A stretch of 64,000 nucleotides of DNA from Verrucomicrobiia bacterium (GTDB lineage Bacteria > Verrucomicrobiota > Verrucomicrobiia > Palsa-1439): NCBI GenBank assembly GCA_035577545.1, contig DATLVI010000031.1:62001-126000 (forward strand), given 5' to 3'. Within the stretch, counting starts at the first letter, position 1. Each line of letters begins with the position of its first letter. Below are positions 18,226-26,670 of the stretch, one piece after another. Position numbers and translations under genes: made by a program. The notes beneath the pieces were generated by a model. It did no database searches, was not told the DNA's origin, and saw nothing but the letters and a program-made list of their open reading frames with translations.

Positions 18226-19694
18226 TTGGTCTGCGCCAGCGCGACCAGGCTTCCCGCTTTCGCCAATTCTTCTTCCATGTCGACGATTTCTTTGATGTTG
18301 TGGAGGAACCAGCGGTCGATTTTGGTGAGCAGGTACACGGCATCGACCTTGAAGCCGGCGCGGAAGGCGTGGCGGATATAAAAAATGCGTTCGGCGCAGG
18401 GAGTGATGAGTTTGCGTTCGATTTCGTCGCGGGGCGGAGTTTCCCGGCCGCCCCAGGGTCCACCGCCTAGGCCGTGCGCGCCGATTTCGAGTGAGCGCAG
18501 CGCTTTCTGCAGTGACTCCTTGAACGTCCGCCCGATGGCCATCGCTTCGCCAACGGATTTCATCTGGGTGGTGAGTGTCGAGTCGGCTTGCGGAAATTTC
18601 TCAAAAGCAAAGCGCGGAATTTTCACGACGACATAATCGATGGTCGGCTCGAAGCTGGCGGGTGTGGACTTTGTGATGTCGTTGGGGATTTCGTCGAGCG
18701 TATAGCCGACCGCAAGCTTGGCAGCGATTTTCGCGATGGGAAAACCCGTGGCTTTCGAGGAGAGCGCGCTGGAGCGGCTGACTCGTGGATTCATCTCGAT
18801 GACGCAGAGACGACCGTTTTCGGGATTCACGGCGAATTGGATGTTCGAGCCGCCGGTCTCGACGCCGATCTCGCGGATGCAGGCGAAGCTGGCATCGCGC
18901 ATGAGCTGCCATTCCTTGTCGGTCAGCGTCTGGATTGGCGCAACCGTGATTGAGTCGCCGGTATGCACGCCCATGGGATCAAGGTTTTCAATGGAGCAGA
19001 CGATGACGCAGTTGTCGGCTTTGTCGCGCATCACCTCGGTCTCGTACTCCTTCCAGCCGATGAGCGATTCCTCGACGAGGATTTCGGAAACCGGCGAAGC
19101 CTCAATGCCACCCTGCGCCATCGCATCGAACTCTTCGCGGTTATAGGCGATGCCGCCTCCCGTGCCGCCGAGCGTGTACGCCGGGCGAATGATGACGGGG
19201 AAACGGCCGATCGTCCGTGCCACCTCGCGCGCCTCGTCGACCGTGTGGGCCACGCCGCTGATGGGCAGGTCGAGCCCGATCTTCTGCATCGCCTGTTTGA
19301 ACTTCAGGCGGTCCTCACCCTTCTCGATGGCCTCCGCCTTCGCCCCGATCATCTCCACGCCATGCTTCTGGAGAACGCCGTTGCGCCAAAGCGCCATGGC
19401 CGTGTTGAGACCGGTTTGGCCGCCGAGCGTCGGCAACAACGCGTCGGGCTTCTCACGTTCGATGATCTTCTCCACCGCCTCGGGTGTGATTGGTTCGATG
19501 TACGTCGCATCGGCGAATTCCGGGTCGGTCATGATCGTGGCCGGGTTCGAATTCACCAGCACGACCTTGTAACCCTCTTCGCGCAAGGCTTTGCAGGCCT
19601 GCGTTCCTGAATAGTCAAACTCACAAGCCTGGCCAATCACAATCGGCCCGCTGCCAATGATCAAAATCTTGTGGATGTCGGTCCGCTTCGGCAT
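18222..19694 (-). CDS. carB: Carbamoyl-phosphate synthase large chain, N-terminal half (split CarB)
   Basis: 490 residues covering the carboxyphosphate half of Car[21 protein letters not shown] near residue 13, [54 protein letters not shown] and [20 protein letters not shown]. The chain ends with [23 protein letters not shown] and a few more residues before TAG, that is, inside the oligomerisation region just before the point where the C-half begins. Almost nothing is lost at the junction. Its ATG abuts the ruvB stop codon, so it may be cotranscribed with ruvB. Split large subunits are known in Aquifex and some methanogens. Confidence 0.95.
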   Translation of the reverse strand: MPKRTDIHKILIIGSGPIVIGQACEFDYSGTQACKALREEGYKVVLVNSNPATIMTDPEFADATYIEPITPEAVEKIIEREKPDALLPTLGGQTGLNTAMALWRNGVLQKHGVEMIGAKAEAIEKGEDRLKFKQAMQKIGLDLPISGVAHTVDEAREVARTIGRFPVIIRPAYTLGGTGGGIAYNREEFDAMAQGGIEASPVSEILVEESLIGWKEYETEVMRDKADNCVIVCSIENLDPMGVHTGDSITVAPIQTLTDKEWQLMRDASFACIREIGVETGGSNIQFAVNPENGRLCVIEMNPRVSRSSALSSKATGFPIAKIAAKLAVGYTLDEIPNDITKSTPASFEPTIDYVVVKIPRFAFEKFPQADSTLTTQMKSVGEAMAIGRTFKESLQKALRSLEIGAHGLGGGPWGGRETPPRDEIERKLITPCAERIFYIRHAFRAGFKVDAVYLLTKIDRWFLHNIKEIVDMEEELAKAGSLVALAQTN

Positions 19695-20708
19695 TTAGAA
19701 GAACTCGTTTTGTTTTGCATCGGGTTTGATACCCAATTTCTTGTAGGTCAACTCTGTCGGGACGCGGCCCTGGGCGGTGCGCTTGAGGAAGCCTTCCTGG
19801 ATCAGGAATGGTTCGTACACTTCCTCGAGTGTGTCGGGCTCTTCACCGACGGCGACAGCCAGGGAGCTAATGCCGACGGGTTTGCCGCCAAATTTGTGGA
19901 CAAGGGTCTCGAGGATGCGTTTGTCCATCTCATCGAGGCCGTGTTCGTCGATTTCCAGCATCGCCAACGCTTTGTCGGCGATGTCCTCGGTGATCTTGTT
20001 GGACTTCGCCTTGACCTGCGCGTAGTCACGGACGCGCTTCAATAGATTATTGGCGATGCGCGGTGTGCCGCGCGAGCGGCCGGCGATCTCGGTCGCGCCG
20101 CCGTTGTCGATGTCCACATTCAGGATGCGTGAAGAACGGTCAATAATGGAGGTCAATTCGTCGGCGCTGTAGTAGTTGAGCCGTTCCGTGATGGGAAATC
20201 GCGAGCGCAATGGCGCGGTCAGCAGCCCGCTCCGCGTCGTCGCGCCAATCAGCGTGAAGCGCGGCAGGTTCAAGCGAACGCTGTGCGCGTTCGGCCCCTG
20301 ATCGATGACAATATCCAATCGGAAATCTTCCATCGCGGGATAGAGGTATTCCTCGACGACCTTTTGCAGGCGATGGATTTCATCGATGAACAACACATCG
20401 CCTTTGTCGAGCTTCGTCAACAGGCCGGCGAGGTTCGCGGCCTTTTCGAGCGCGGGGCCGCTGGTGACGACGATGTTCACGCCCATGACCTTCGCGAGGA
20501 TGTGGGCGAGCGTGGTTTTGCCAAGGCCGGGGGGACCGCTCAACAGGATGTGGTCGAGTGATTCCTTGCGCTGGCGGGCGGCCTGCACGGCCAGATCCAG
20601 GCGCTCTTTCACCTTGCCCTGTCCTTGAAAATCGGCGAAGAGACTGGGACGCAACGATACGTCCAGCGTCTTGTCGTGAATGGTCTCGGTGACGAAGCGT
20701 TCCGACAT
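19695..20708 (-). CDS. ruvB: Holliday junction branch-migration helicase RuvB
   Basis: A 337-residue AAA+ ATPase of normal RuvB length. Visible are Walker [13 protein letters not shown], Walker [11 protein letters not shown], sensor 1 [10 protein letters not shown], the arginine-finger region and C-terminal winged helix ([24 protein letters not shown]). It drives branch migration with RuvA during recombinational repair. ruvA and ruvC lie about 8-11 kb away on the same strand with an accessory island in between, so the ruv genes are dispersed. It directly precedes the carB N-half. Confidence 0.97.
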   Translation of the reverse strand: MSERFVTETIHDKTLDVSLRPSLFADFQGQGKVKERLDLAVQAARQRKESLDHILLSGPPGLGKTTLAHILAKVMGVNIVVTSGPALEKAANLAGLLTKLDKGDVLFIDEIHRLQKVVEEYLYPAMEDFRLDIVIDQGPNAHSVRLNLPRFTLIGATTRSGLLTAPLRSRFPITERLNYYSADELTSIIDRSSRILNVDIDNGGATEIAGRSRGTPRIANNLLKRVRDYAQVKAKSNKITEDIADKALAMLEIDEHGLDEMDKRILETLVHKFGGKPVGISSLAVAVGEEPDTLEEVYEPFLIQEGFLKRTAQGRVPTELTYKKLGIKPDAKQNEFF

Positions 20709-20754
20709 GTGTGCAAGATGCTAAAACCATGACTATCGAGGCAAGACTAATCAT

Positions 20755-22875
20755 ATGAAGAGGGCCTTCCTGCTCGCCTGGGTTTCGCTGTCGGTACTCG
20801 CCGGCTGTCAGTCGACATCGCCACGGCGCACCTCGGCGGAAAACCAGCCGCCAATCGCCAAGAAAGTTCCGCACATCACGACGATCCACGGGGAGCGATT
20901 GGTGGACAACTATTACTGGCTTCGCCAGAAGGACAATCCCGAGGTCCTCGCCTACCTGCGAGCGGAGGATGTTTACGCCGAATGGTTCATGAAACCGACC
21001 AAGCCGTTGCAGGAGACGCTCTACCAGGAAATGTTGGGGCGCGTGCAGGAGACCGACCAGAGCGTGCCGTATCGCGAAGGCGATTGGTTTTACTACCACC
21101 GCACGGAGGAGGGAAAGCAGTACCCTACCCATTGCCGCAAGAAAGGGAGCGTCGACGCGCCTGAGGAAGTCACACTCGACCTGAACGAGATGGCCAAGGG
21201 CAAGGGGTTCCTGGAGATCGGCGTTTATGAAGTGAGCGACGACGGTAATCTGCTGGCGTTCAGCACGGATGAAACGGGTTTTCGGGAGTACGCGCTTCAT
21301 GTGAAGGACCTGCGCACCGGCGAGATGCGCAGCGAGAAGATCCCACTGGTCTCGAGCGCCGCTTGGGCGTCGAACAACGAGACGTTGTTTTATGTGACGG
21401 AGGACGACGCCAAACGGCCGTACCGTGTCTGGCGGCATAATCTTGGCGACACGAACGACACTCTGATTTACGAAGAGAAGGACGCCCTTTTCGATGTGAG
21501 CATCAGCCGCTCGCGCAGCAAGCGGTTCGTGTATATTGCCATCGGCAGCAAAACCACGGACGAGGTGCGCTATCTGCGCAGCGATCATCCCGATGAGCCG
21601 CCAAAGATCATCGCGCCGCGCCAAAAGGACCACGAGTATAACGTCGATGATGGTGGTGATCTCTTCTACATCCGCACGAACGACAAAGGCCGTAATTTTC
21701 GGATTGTGACCGCGCCGATCGCCGACCCGCGCCGTGAGAACTGGAAGGAGATCGTGCCGCAGCGCGATGACGTGTCGATTGAGGATCTTGATGTATTTAC
21801 CAATCACCTCGTGCTGGCTGAACGCGAGAACGGACTGCCGCAAATCGAAGTCTACGATATCTCCACAATGACGCCTCACCGCATCGAATTTCCGGAAGCG
21901 TCTTACGCAGTGGCCGCGGAAGAGAATGCTGAGTTCAACACGACCACGCTGCGCTTCACCTACGAGTCACTGACGACACCACGCTCCGTTTACGATTACG
22001 ACATGGTTACGCACGAACGGAAGTTGCTGAAACAACAACCCGTCAAAGGCGGTTACGATCCCGCACACTACCAGACCGAGCGGGTGTTTGCGACCGCCGC
22101 AGACGGCACACTTGTCCCGATCTCGCTCGTTTACCGCAAAGATCTCAAACGCAAGGATGGCAATCCGCTGCTGCTCTATGGTTACGGTTCGTATGGTGAT
22201 CCGACGGACGTCTGGTTCTCATCGAACCGCCTGAGCCTGCTCGACCGCGGTGTGACCGTGGCGATCGCGCACGTGCGCGGCGGCGGAGAATTCGGCAAGC
22301 GCTGGCACGATGCGGGCCGCATGCTGACTAAGCGCGACACCTTCACCGATTTCATCGCGTGCGCCAGGTTTCTCGACGCGCACCATTACACTGACGCACA
22401 ACACACGGTCATCGAAGGCGCCAGCGCGGGCGGGCTGCTCATCGGCGCCGTGCTGAACATGCAGCCGCAGTTGTTCAAGGCGGCGCTGGCGGACGTGCCG
22501 TTCGTCGATGTCATCAACACGATGCTCGACGAATCGTTGCCGCTGACGGTCGGCGAATTCGAGGAATGGGGCAATCCGAAGATCAAGAAGGAGTACGACT
22601 ACATCAGGACGTACAGTCCCTACGACAATATCCGGAGACAGGCGTATCCCACGATCCTCGTGGAGTCGTCGCTCAACGACAGCCAGGTGATGTATTGGGA
22701 ACCGTCGAAATATGTCGCCAAACTCCGCGCCAACAAGACCGATTCCAACCCGCTGGTTTTCCAGATAAATATGGAACCGTCCGGCCACGGCGGCAAGAGT
22801 GGCCGTTACGACGCATTGCGTGATGTCGGTTTCGAGTACGCCTTCATGCTGTGGGAATTTGGGATTAAGGAGTAA
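20755..22875 (+). CDS. S9 oligopeptidase B-like lipoprotein
   Basis: 706 residues starting with a lipoprotein signal: MKRAFLLAWVSLSVLAGC, where Cys18 in LAGC would be lipidated. A seven-bladed propeller (about 30-430) precedes an alpha/beta-hydrolase domain containing the catalytic Ser in EGASAGG, Asp in SSLNDSQVMYWE and His in GHGGKSGRYD, with the DVWFSSNRLSLLDRGV and AHVRGGGEFGKRWH blocks of prolyl oligopeptidases. It cleaves small peptides, probably in the periplasm; basic-residue specificity is likely by similarity to oligopeptidase B but not shown. It diverges from ruvB. Confidence 0.92.
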   Translation: MKRAFLLAWVSLSVLAGCQSTSPRRTSAENQPPIAKKVPHITTIHGERLVDNYYWLRQKDNPEVLAYLRAEDVYAEWFMKPTKPLQETLYQEMLGRVQETDQSVPYREGDWFYYHRTEEGKQYPTHCRKKGSVDAPEEVTLDLNEMAKGKGFLEIGVYEVSDDGNLLAFSTDETGFREYALHVKDLRTGEMRSEKIPLVSSAAWASNNETLFYVTEDDAKRPYRVWRHNLGDTNDTLIYEEKDALFDVSISRSRSKRFVYIAIGSKTTDEVRYLRSDHPDEPPKIIAPRQKDHEYNVDDGGDLFYIRTNDKGRNFRIVTAPIADPRRENWKEIVPQRDDVSIEDLDVFTNHLVLAERENGLPQIEVYDISTMTPHRIEFPEASYAVAAEENAEFNTTTLRFTYESLTTPRSVYDYDMVTHERKLLKQQPVKGGYDPAHYQTERVFATAADGTLVPISLVYRKDLKRKDGNPLLLYGYGSYGDPTDVWFSSNRLSLLDRGVTVAIAHVRGGGEFGKRWHDAGRMLTKRDTFTDFIACARFLDAHHYTDAQHTVIEGASAGGLLIGAVLNMQPQLFKAALADVPFVDVINTMLDESLPLTVGEFEEWGNPKIKKEYDYIRTYSPYDNIRRQAYPTILVESSLNDSQVMYWEPSKYVAKLRANKTDSNPLVFQINMEPSGHGGKSGRYDALRDVGFEYAFMLWEFGIKE

Positions 22876-22909
22876 TTACGCTGAGGCGACCGACTTGATA
22901 AGTCTTCGC

Positions 22910-23851
22910 TTATACTGCCACTACAATTGAGAGTTTTCTGAGATATCTTCCAAGCGTTAGCGCTTCGTGCTTGTTAAAAAAAGTTTCGAAAAAGAAAACG
23001 TGCTGATCGTGGTTATCGTCGGTCAAAACAATCTCCCCCTCGCCAAGAGGACCACCGGACTGTGCTCCACAGTAGCTCGAAACTTCTTCGAACACCTCAG
23101 TCTCAGCAACAGCGCTGAACTGTGACGCGAAGAGCGGTGATTGGATAAAATAACGACATGGTTTGGTCAGATCGAAATCCGTGGGTCTGCGCAAAACATG
23201 CGGATGCGCGGTAATGAGGCCGAGCATTGGCACATCGGGATAGACGAGTTCTACATATCTCCAAAACGTACTTGTCATGGTATTGCCGTACACGGGGTAA
23301 AGCTTCCGAACTGCTTCGAAACCCGGGGAAAACGCCCGGGCGTCTGCAACAAAACGTCCACGCGGGAACAACAGTTGCCCAGCGCCGTAATTCGCTTCAA
23401 CTTCGATCTTGGCGGTGCAGTTAGGCGTGGGGGTATGATCATTATCTCCCAACATGACTGGGGAGTGCCATGGAACAACGTCGTGAATTATCTCGTGTGC
23501 CTCTAGCCAGCGATGTTTCTTCACGGGCACATTTTGGTCTAGCAAAATTCGCTTGCGATCAGGAAGGTACAAAGCACGAAGATCAAATTTCTTAATCGCA
23601 TCCTTGAGTAATGAAGGACGCAAAAGCAACTGTTTTCCCCCAAGCTTAAGTCGATTTACTGTCTCTGCCAGTAGTCCGTCGTCTTCGCCAGAATAGTAGC
23701 TTTTGTCGAGGTGCAATAACTCTCGCACTTCAACCAAATTAATAGGTGGTTTTGGATTTCCTAAGCCCCGCAGGAGACGTTCAACTCGTTTATCAATATC
23801 AGCCTTAGCCCGCTCTCCCACGAATGTATTTTTCACACGTCCCCTTCTCAC
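22910..23851 (-). CDS. ImmA/IrrE-type metallopeptidase
   Basis: A 313-residue protein with a zinc-peptidase motif HEIIH in LEAHEIIHDVVPWH at about residue 135, followed by EVEANYGAGQLLFPRGRF, the usual downstream Glu-containing helix of the ImmA/IrrE (COG2856) family. These proteases cleave or control XRE repressors in mobile elements and stress regulons. It starts at a GTG that overlaps the XRE stop as GTGA, so the two are coupled. The C-terminal third (about 200-313) is extra and unassigned. The gene is AT-richer than the housekeeping genes around it. Confidence 0.8.
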   Translation of the reverse strand: MRRGRVKNTFVGERAKADIDKRVERLLRGLGNPKPPINLVEVRELLHLDKSYYSGEDDGLLAETVNRLKLGGKQLLLRPSLLKDAIKKFDLRALYLPDRKRILLDQNVPVKKHRWLEAHEIIHDVVPWHSPVMLGDNDHTPTPNCTAKIEVEANYGAGQLLFPRGRFVADARAFSPGFEAVRKLYPVYGNTMTSTFWRYVELVYPDVPMLGLITAHPHVLRRPTDFDLTKPCRYFIQSPLFASQFSAVAETEVFEEVSSYCGAQSGGPLGEGEIVLTDDNHDQHVFFFETFFNKHEALTLGRYLRKLSIVVAV

Positions 23852-24330
23852 TCCATCTGACTCAGGCGGGCTATGAAAGCCTCCAACGCATCTCTTTCAG
23901 ATGCATTCAATTTGGTTGTTGGCTCTGAGCGGGCTGCAAACCGCACCGCGTCTTTGGTGAGTTGAGGGTCTCTGTTTTGTGTCAGGCCCGCTAGTTGCAT
24001 TAATCGCTTCTGCGGAAGCCTAAAATATATCGCAAGTTGGTAAACGGTTCTGGGCTCTGGACTGTAGTTGACATTTGCCTCTATGTTCAGCAGTTCGCTC
24101 GCATCTATGTCGGCTTGCTTTGCCAATTCTTCCACAGACAGAGAGCAGTTTCTCCTTAAGAGTTGAAGAAACTTTCCGAAGGCAATGCGCACCTCGCTTG
24201 TCATGTCGATCATATCGGACTGCGGCTTTTCCTGGCGTGGCAAAAATGGCGGGAACCCCGCCCCGATCTCAGAGTCTCCCTCTAATATGCCGTGCTTTCG
24301 GCACCAATCTTTTGAGATTTTGATCTTCAT
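23848..24330 (-). CDS. XRE-family helix-turn-helix regulator
   Basis: 160 residues with a helix-turn-helix at about 45-110 (FGKFLQLLRRNCSLSVEELAKQADIDASELLNIE, then YQLAIYFRLPQKRLMQLAG). The first 40 residues are a polar lead and the tail (KLNASERDALEAFIARLSQME) is helical. It is probably the DNA-binding partner of the downstream ImmA-type protease, as in XRE-ImmA pairs of mobile elements. Its ATG abuts the GNAT gene stop. A candidate operator lies in the control region at 25215-25230. Confidence 0.8.
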   Translation of the reverse strand: MKIKISKDWCRKHGILEGDSEIGAGFPPFLPRQEKPQSDMIDMTSEVRIAFGKFLQLLRRNCSLSVEELAKQADIDASELLNIEANVNYSPEPRTVYQLAIYFRLPQKRLMQLAGLTQNRDPQLTKDAVRFAARSEPTTKLNASERDALEAFIARLSQME

Positions 24331-24954
24331 TTAATCTTCCTCCAAAAACAATTTGGCCTGTTCAGGAGTCATTTCAAAGTAGGTTAAGTTTTCCTTTTTA
24401 GCGTCAACCCCTAACACACTCATTTTGCATTTGCGGCGATAAAAATCGTCTGCCTGTGGAAGTGAATGCAAACCAATCCTTCCCTCGAACTCCTCCCGGA
24501 GGCTCAATTCGATCGCTGCTCTAACAAGGATCTTGCCTACACCGTAATACCGGGCCACCCCAAAAAGTTTGGCTCGATTCCAGGGAGCCGTAGAGATAAA
24601 CTCTATGTAAGCCAATTCCTTGTGCCGCTGTTCTTCCAGATGACATGTCTTGGTCAGGTTAACCATCATCATGCCTTCTAAACTTTTTTCACATACGATG
24701 CAAAACGAACGCATTCCCAAAAGCGGCTTTGCCCAGTCGGTCTTCAGGCGCCAGTTCCAAAGTAAATCCTGCGGCCAAGATGACTTGGGGGCTTTAGCTG
24801 CACCCAAACGCGCGGCGGCCTCCAGCATCTGCGGCATCCAAGTTTCTTCCCATAGTGCGACATGCTGTTCACCGATCTCGTCCAAAAGGTCGGCAGGCAC
24901 GAGTTCCATATCGGCAACTCTTATGAGATGAACTGGGGATGCTTCCACGGTCAA
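24331..24954 (-). CDS. GNAT-like N-acetyltransferase
   Basis: A 207-residue protein with a GNAT-type core in its second half: LAYIEFISTAPWN (beta-4 strand), YGVGKILVRAAIELSLREEFEG (pyrophosphate loop and helix), IGLHSLPQADDFYRRKCKM (C-terminal strand and helix). It would transfer an acetyl group from acetyl-CoA to an unknown amine. The start is a TTG at 24954 that overlaps the upstream gene as TTGA; a GTG two codons later is possible. RHH-GNAT pairs occur as toxin-antitoxin modules (TacAT type), but this enzyme is longer and I cannot assign it to that group. Confidence 0.7.
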   Translation of the reverse strand: MTVEASPVHLIRVADMELVPADLLDEIGEQHVALWEETWMPQMLEAAARLGAAKAPKSSWPQDLLWNWRLKTDWAKPLLGMRSFCIVCEKSLEGMMMVNLTKTCHLEEQRHKELAYIEFISTAPWNRAKLFGVARYYGVGKILVRAAIELSLREEFEGRIGLHSLPQADDFYRRKCKMSVLGVDAKKENLTYFEMTPEQAKLFLEED

Positions 24955-25166
24955 ATGAGCATCAGCTCAGCCTTTTCTTTGGCTTCGTTTTCAAAATAAA
25001 TCTTCTCGCCGAGTCGCGCCCGTTGGTCAATCATCTGATACAATCGTAGCGCTTGGCGCAACACGGCTGTTTTTGTTAAATCCTTCAAGCCTGACAAGCG
25101 CTCCAACGCTTCCATTTCAGCCCCTGTCAGGTTCAGAGTCATTGTTCTCTTGCCTTGAGTTTCCAT
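24951..25166 (-). CDS. Small ribbon-helix-helix-like protein
   Basis: 71 residues: a basic lead (METQGKR), a strand TMTLNLT, and two helices (EMEALERLSGLKDLTKTAVLRQALRLYQMI), the layout of ribbon-helix-helix DNA-binding proteins, followed by an acidic tail EKIYFENEAKEKAELM. It is the first gene of the leftward operon, downstream of a TTGACA promoter with a palindrome over its -35, consistent with an autoregulating antitoxin or repressor. AAAGGAG lies about 12 bases before the ATG. Function is inferred from shape and position. Confidence 0.65.
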   Translation of the reverse strand: METQGKRTMTLNLTGAEMEALERLSGLKDLTKTAVLRQALRLYQMIDQRARLGEKIYFENEAKEKAELMLI

Positions 25167-25195
25167 TGCAATCTCGCACTCCTTTCTTATGGAGA

Positions 25196-25223
25196 AATAT
25201 ATAGTTTATATAGTAATTGTCAA
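25196..25223 (-). promoter_or_regulatory. Promoter of the leftward RHH-GNAT-XRE-ImmA operon
   Basis: On the reverse strand TTGACA (25218-25223) is 16 bases from TATATT (25196-25201), a near-consensus sigma-70 promoter. Transcription would start about 20 bases before the RHH gene ATG at 25166. Confidence 0.6.
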
Positions 25224-25230
25224 CACAATT
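25215..25230. promoter_or_regulatory. Palindromic operator candidate
   Basis: AATTGT and ACAATT form a perfect 6-base inverted repeat with a 4-base centre, overlapping the -35 hexamer of the leftward promoter. It is well placed for repression by the RHH-like or XRE protein encoded by that operon. Confidence 0.45.
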
Positions 25231-25257
25231 AATACCAAAAAATACATAAAAAACACA

Positions 25258-25285
25258 TTGACAATATATAAAATATATGTATTTT
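25258..25285 (+). promoter_or_regulatory. Promoter of the ubiquitin-like operon
   Basis: Forward TTGACA at 25258-25263 is followed after 16 bases by TATTTT at 25280-25285. The spacer holds ATATAT-AAA-ATATAT, an AT palindrome that may bind a regulator. Transcription would begin about 80 bases before the first gene of the operon. Confidence 0.5.
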
Positions 25286-25370
25286 GTAGCTATTGACGAA
25301 CTCATGCGTTGACTGCTGCCCTACGCAAAAATGGGCTGCGAACTAGAAATAGCGAAAGGTGGGCATTTAC

Positions 25371-25835
25371 ATGTCTGCAGAACAAACGGAAGTAAATCGT
25401 AAGCACGAAGTGAGAATTCATATCGACCAAAGACCCCATGAATCACCGAATCCGACGACAGCGGAGGCTCTGTACAAGCTCGGCAATGTACAACATGGCC
25501 GCGAACTCTACCGGGAGGTGGATGGCGATCACGAGGACGAGGAAATTCAGAGGAATGAAGGGGTGGTGCACCTCAAGGAGGATGAGCACTTTCACAGCGG
25601 CGCTCCAGAGCGGAAGCACCTAGTGGAGGTGTTCTTCAAGGATGTTCCCTACGAACTTCCGCGTGGCGTCTACACGACGGAAGAGTTGATGGCAAAGTTC
25701 CCCATTGAGCAGGGTTATCTTCTGAACCTGAAAAAACGCGACGGGGAGCTTGTCACTTTGAAACCCGGAGAAAAGATCCGCTTGAAACGTGGTATGCACT
25801 TTTACAGCCAGGTTCCCGGGGGAGGTTCGTCGTAG
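25371..25835 (+). CDS. Multiubiquitin-type protein with two ubiquitin-like repeats
   Basis: The ATG at 25371 follows AAAGGTGG at a good distance. The 154 residues hold two beta-grasp-like repeats: about 9-77 ending EHFHSG, and about 83-150 ending GMHFYSQ, the shared end-of-domain signature of prokaryotic multiubiquitin proteins. The second repeat has the strand-helix-strand pattern LVEVFFKDVPYEL, TTEELMAKF, LLNLKKRDGELVTLKPGEKI. The chain ends PGGGSS, so removal of two serines would expose a Gly-Gly end for activation. The stop overlaps the next start by one base. It is the predicted modifier of the conjugation system encoded here. Confidence 0.85.
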   Translation: MSAEQTEVNRKHEVRIHIDQRPHESPNPTTAEALYKLGNVQHGRELYREVDGDHEDEEIQRNEGVVHLKEDEHFHSGAPERKHLVEVFFKDVPYELPRGVYTTEELMAKFPIEQGYLLNLKKRDGELVTLKPGEKIRLKRGMHFYSQVPGGGSS

Positions 25836-26170
25836 TGGACGCGGATGTGGAATTTGCCGGGATGCGGTCGATGCATTCGACTGCATCCCTCCACACGGAG
25901 AACAGTGTTGCCGTGGTGGTGCTCCCGGATTTCAAGTTTCGCGTTGGGGAGGGTACTGTGCAGATGACTCTATTGCTGTATCCGGCCGGCCATAGCGGGT
26001 ACACGACCCGGCTTTTTTTTGAGCGGAGTCTTGAGGGGGCCGGGCAGAGTAGAAATTGGACACCACACACTGTCCTCGGCCGAACGTGGTGGGCTCCCTC
26101 CTGGAACAACGTTGTTCCGAATCAGCCCTGGACCAGTATGCTGTGTGCACACCTGAGGGCACTGTCATGA
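25835..26170 (+). CDS. E2-like (prokaryotic UBC family E-like) protein
   Basis: 111 residues from a GTG that shares its first base with the previous stop (TAGTG). A hydrophobic strand pair (AVVVLPDFKF, VQMTLLLYPAGHSGYTTRLFF) and the ending LGRTWWAPSWNN...WTSMLCAHLRAL resemble the small prokaryotic E2-like proteins found beside multiubiquitin, JAB and ThiF genes. The only cysteine is Cys104, close to the C-terminus and not where eukaryotic E2s carry the catalytic Cys, so transfer chemistry is uncertain. Its role as E2 rests mainly on gene context. Confidence 0.65.
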   Translation: MDADVEFAGMRSMHSTASLHTENSVAVVVLPDFKFRVGEGTVQMTLLLYPAGHSGYTTRLFFERSLEGAGQSRNWTPHTVLGRTWWAPSWNNVVPNQPWTSMLCAHLRALS

Positions 26171-26670
26171 GCATTCAGTTTAAAATTACTTACCACCTGC
26201 TCAAGACGATCCGCGAGGATCTGGAAAGGCGGCACCCTTTCGCCTTCGAGCGCGTTGGTTTCATCACGGCCGGGGTGTCGGCGGCGGATGGAAATCTGTG
26301 GGTACTTGCCCGTGATTATCGTCCCGTGAACGACGGGGATTACCTCCGCGATAAATCCGTTGGCGCCATGATTGGCCCCGAAGCCATCCGCAAGGCGCTT
26401 CAGTGCGCAATGTCAGAGCGTGTTTCGATGTTTCATGTGCATTCTCACGGCCCCTGTCGCACTCCCCGTTTCAGTGGCATTGATCTTCGTGAGCAGGCGA
26501 AATTTGTTCCGAATTTTTTCCAGATTGCGCCGCAATGTCCTCACGGCGCTCTGGTTTTAAGTGACACATCGGCCTACGGCCACATTTGGTTGGCAGGTGA
26601 CAAGTCGTTAACGGTAATCGACCGTTGCGTGGAGGTCGGCGCGCCCATCAAAATATGGAGATACTCATGA
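26167..26670 (+). CDS. JAB/MPN metallopeptidase (deubiquitinase-like)
   Basis: The ATG at 26167 overlaps the E2-like stop as ATGA and gives 167 residues. A complete JAMM zinc site is visible: Glu in PFAFERVGF (about residue 24), HVHSHG (about 93-98) and FSGIDL, where Ser and Asp fit S-x-x-D. JAB proteases of this type remove or mature ubiquitin-like proteins; here the obvious job is to trim the modifier to its Gly-Gly end and/or cleave conjugates. It overlaps the E1 gene as ATGA. Confidence 0.85.
   Translation: MSIQFKITYHLLKTIREDLERRHPFAFERVGFITAGVSAADGNLWVLARDYRPVNDGDYLRDKSVGAMIGPEAIRKALQCAMSERVSMFHVHSHGPCRTPRFSGIDLREQAKFVPNFFQIAPQCPHGALVLSDTSAYGHIWLAGDKSLTVIDRCVEVGAPIKIWRYS

Noticed and set aside
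24331-25166. Calling the RHH-GNAT pair a TacA-TacT toxin-antitoxin
   Set aside because: Order fits, but the acetyltransferase is longer than TacT and shares no motif that I can assign beyond the general GNAT fold; left as a hypothesis.
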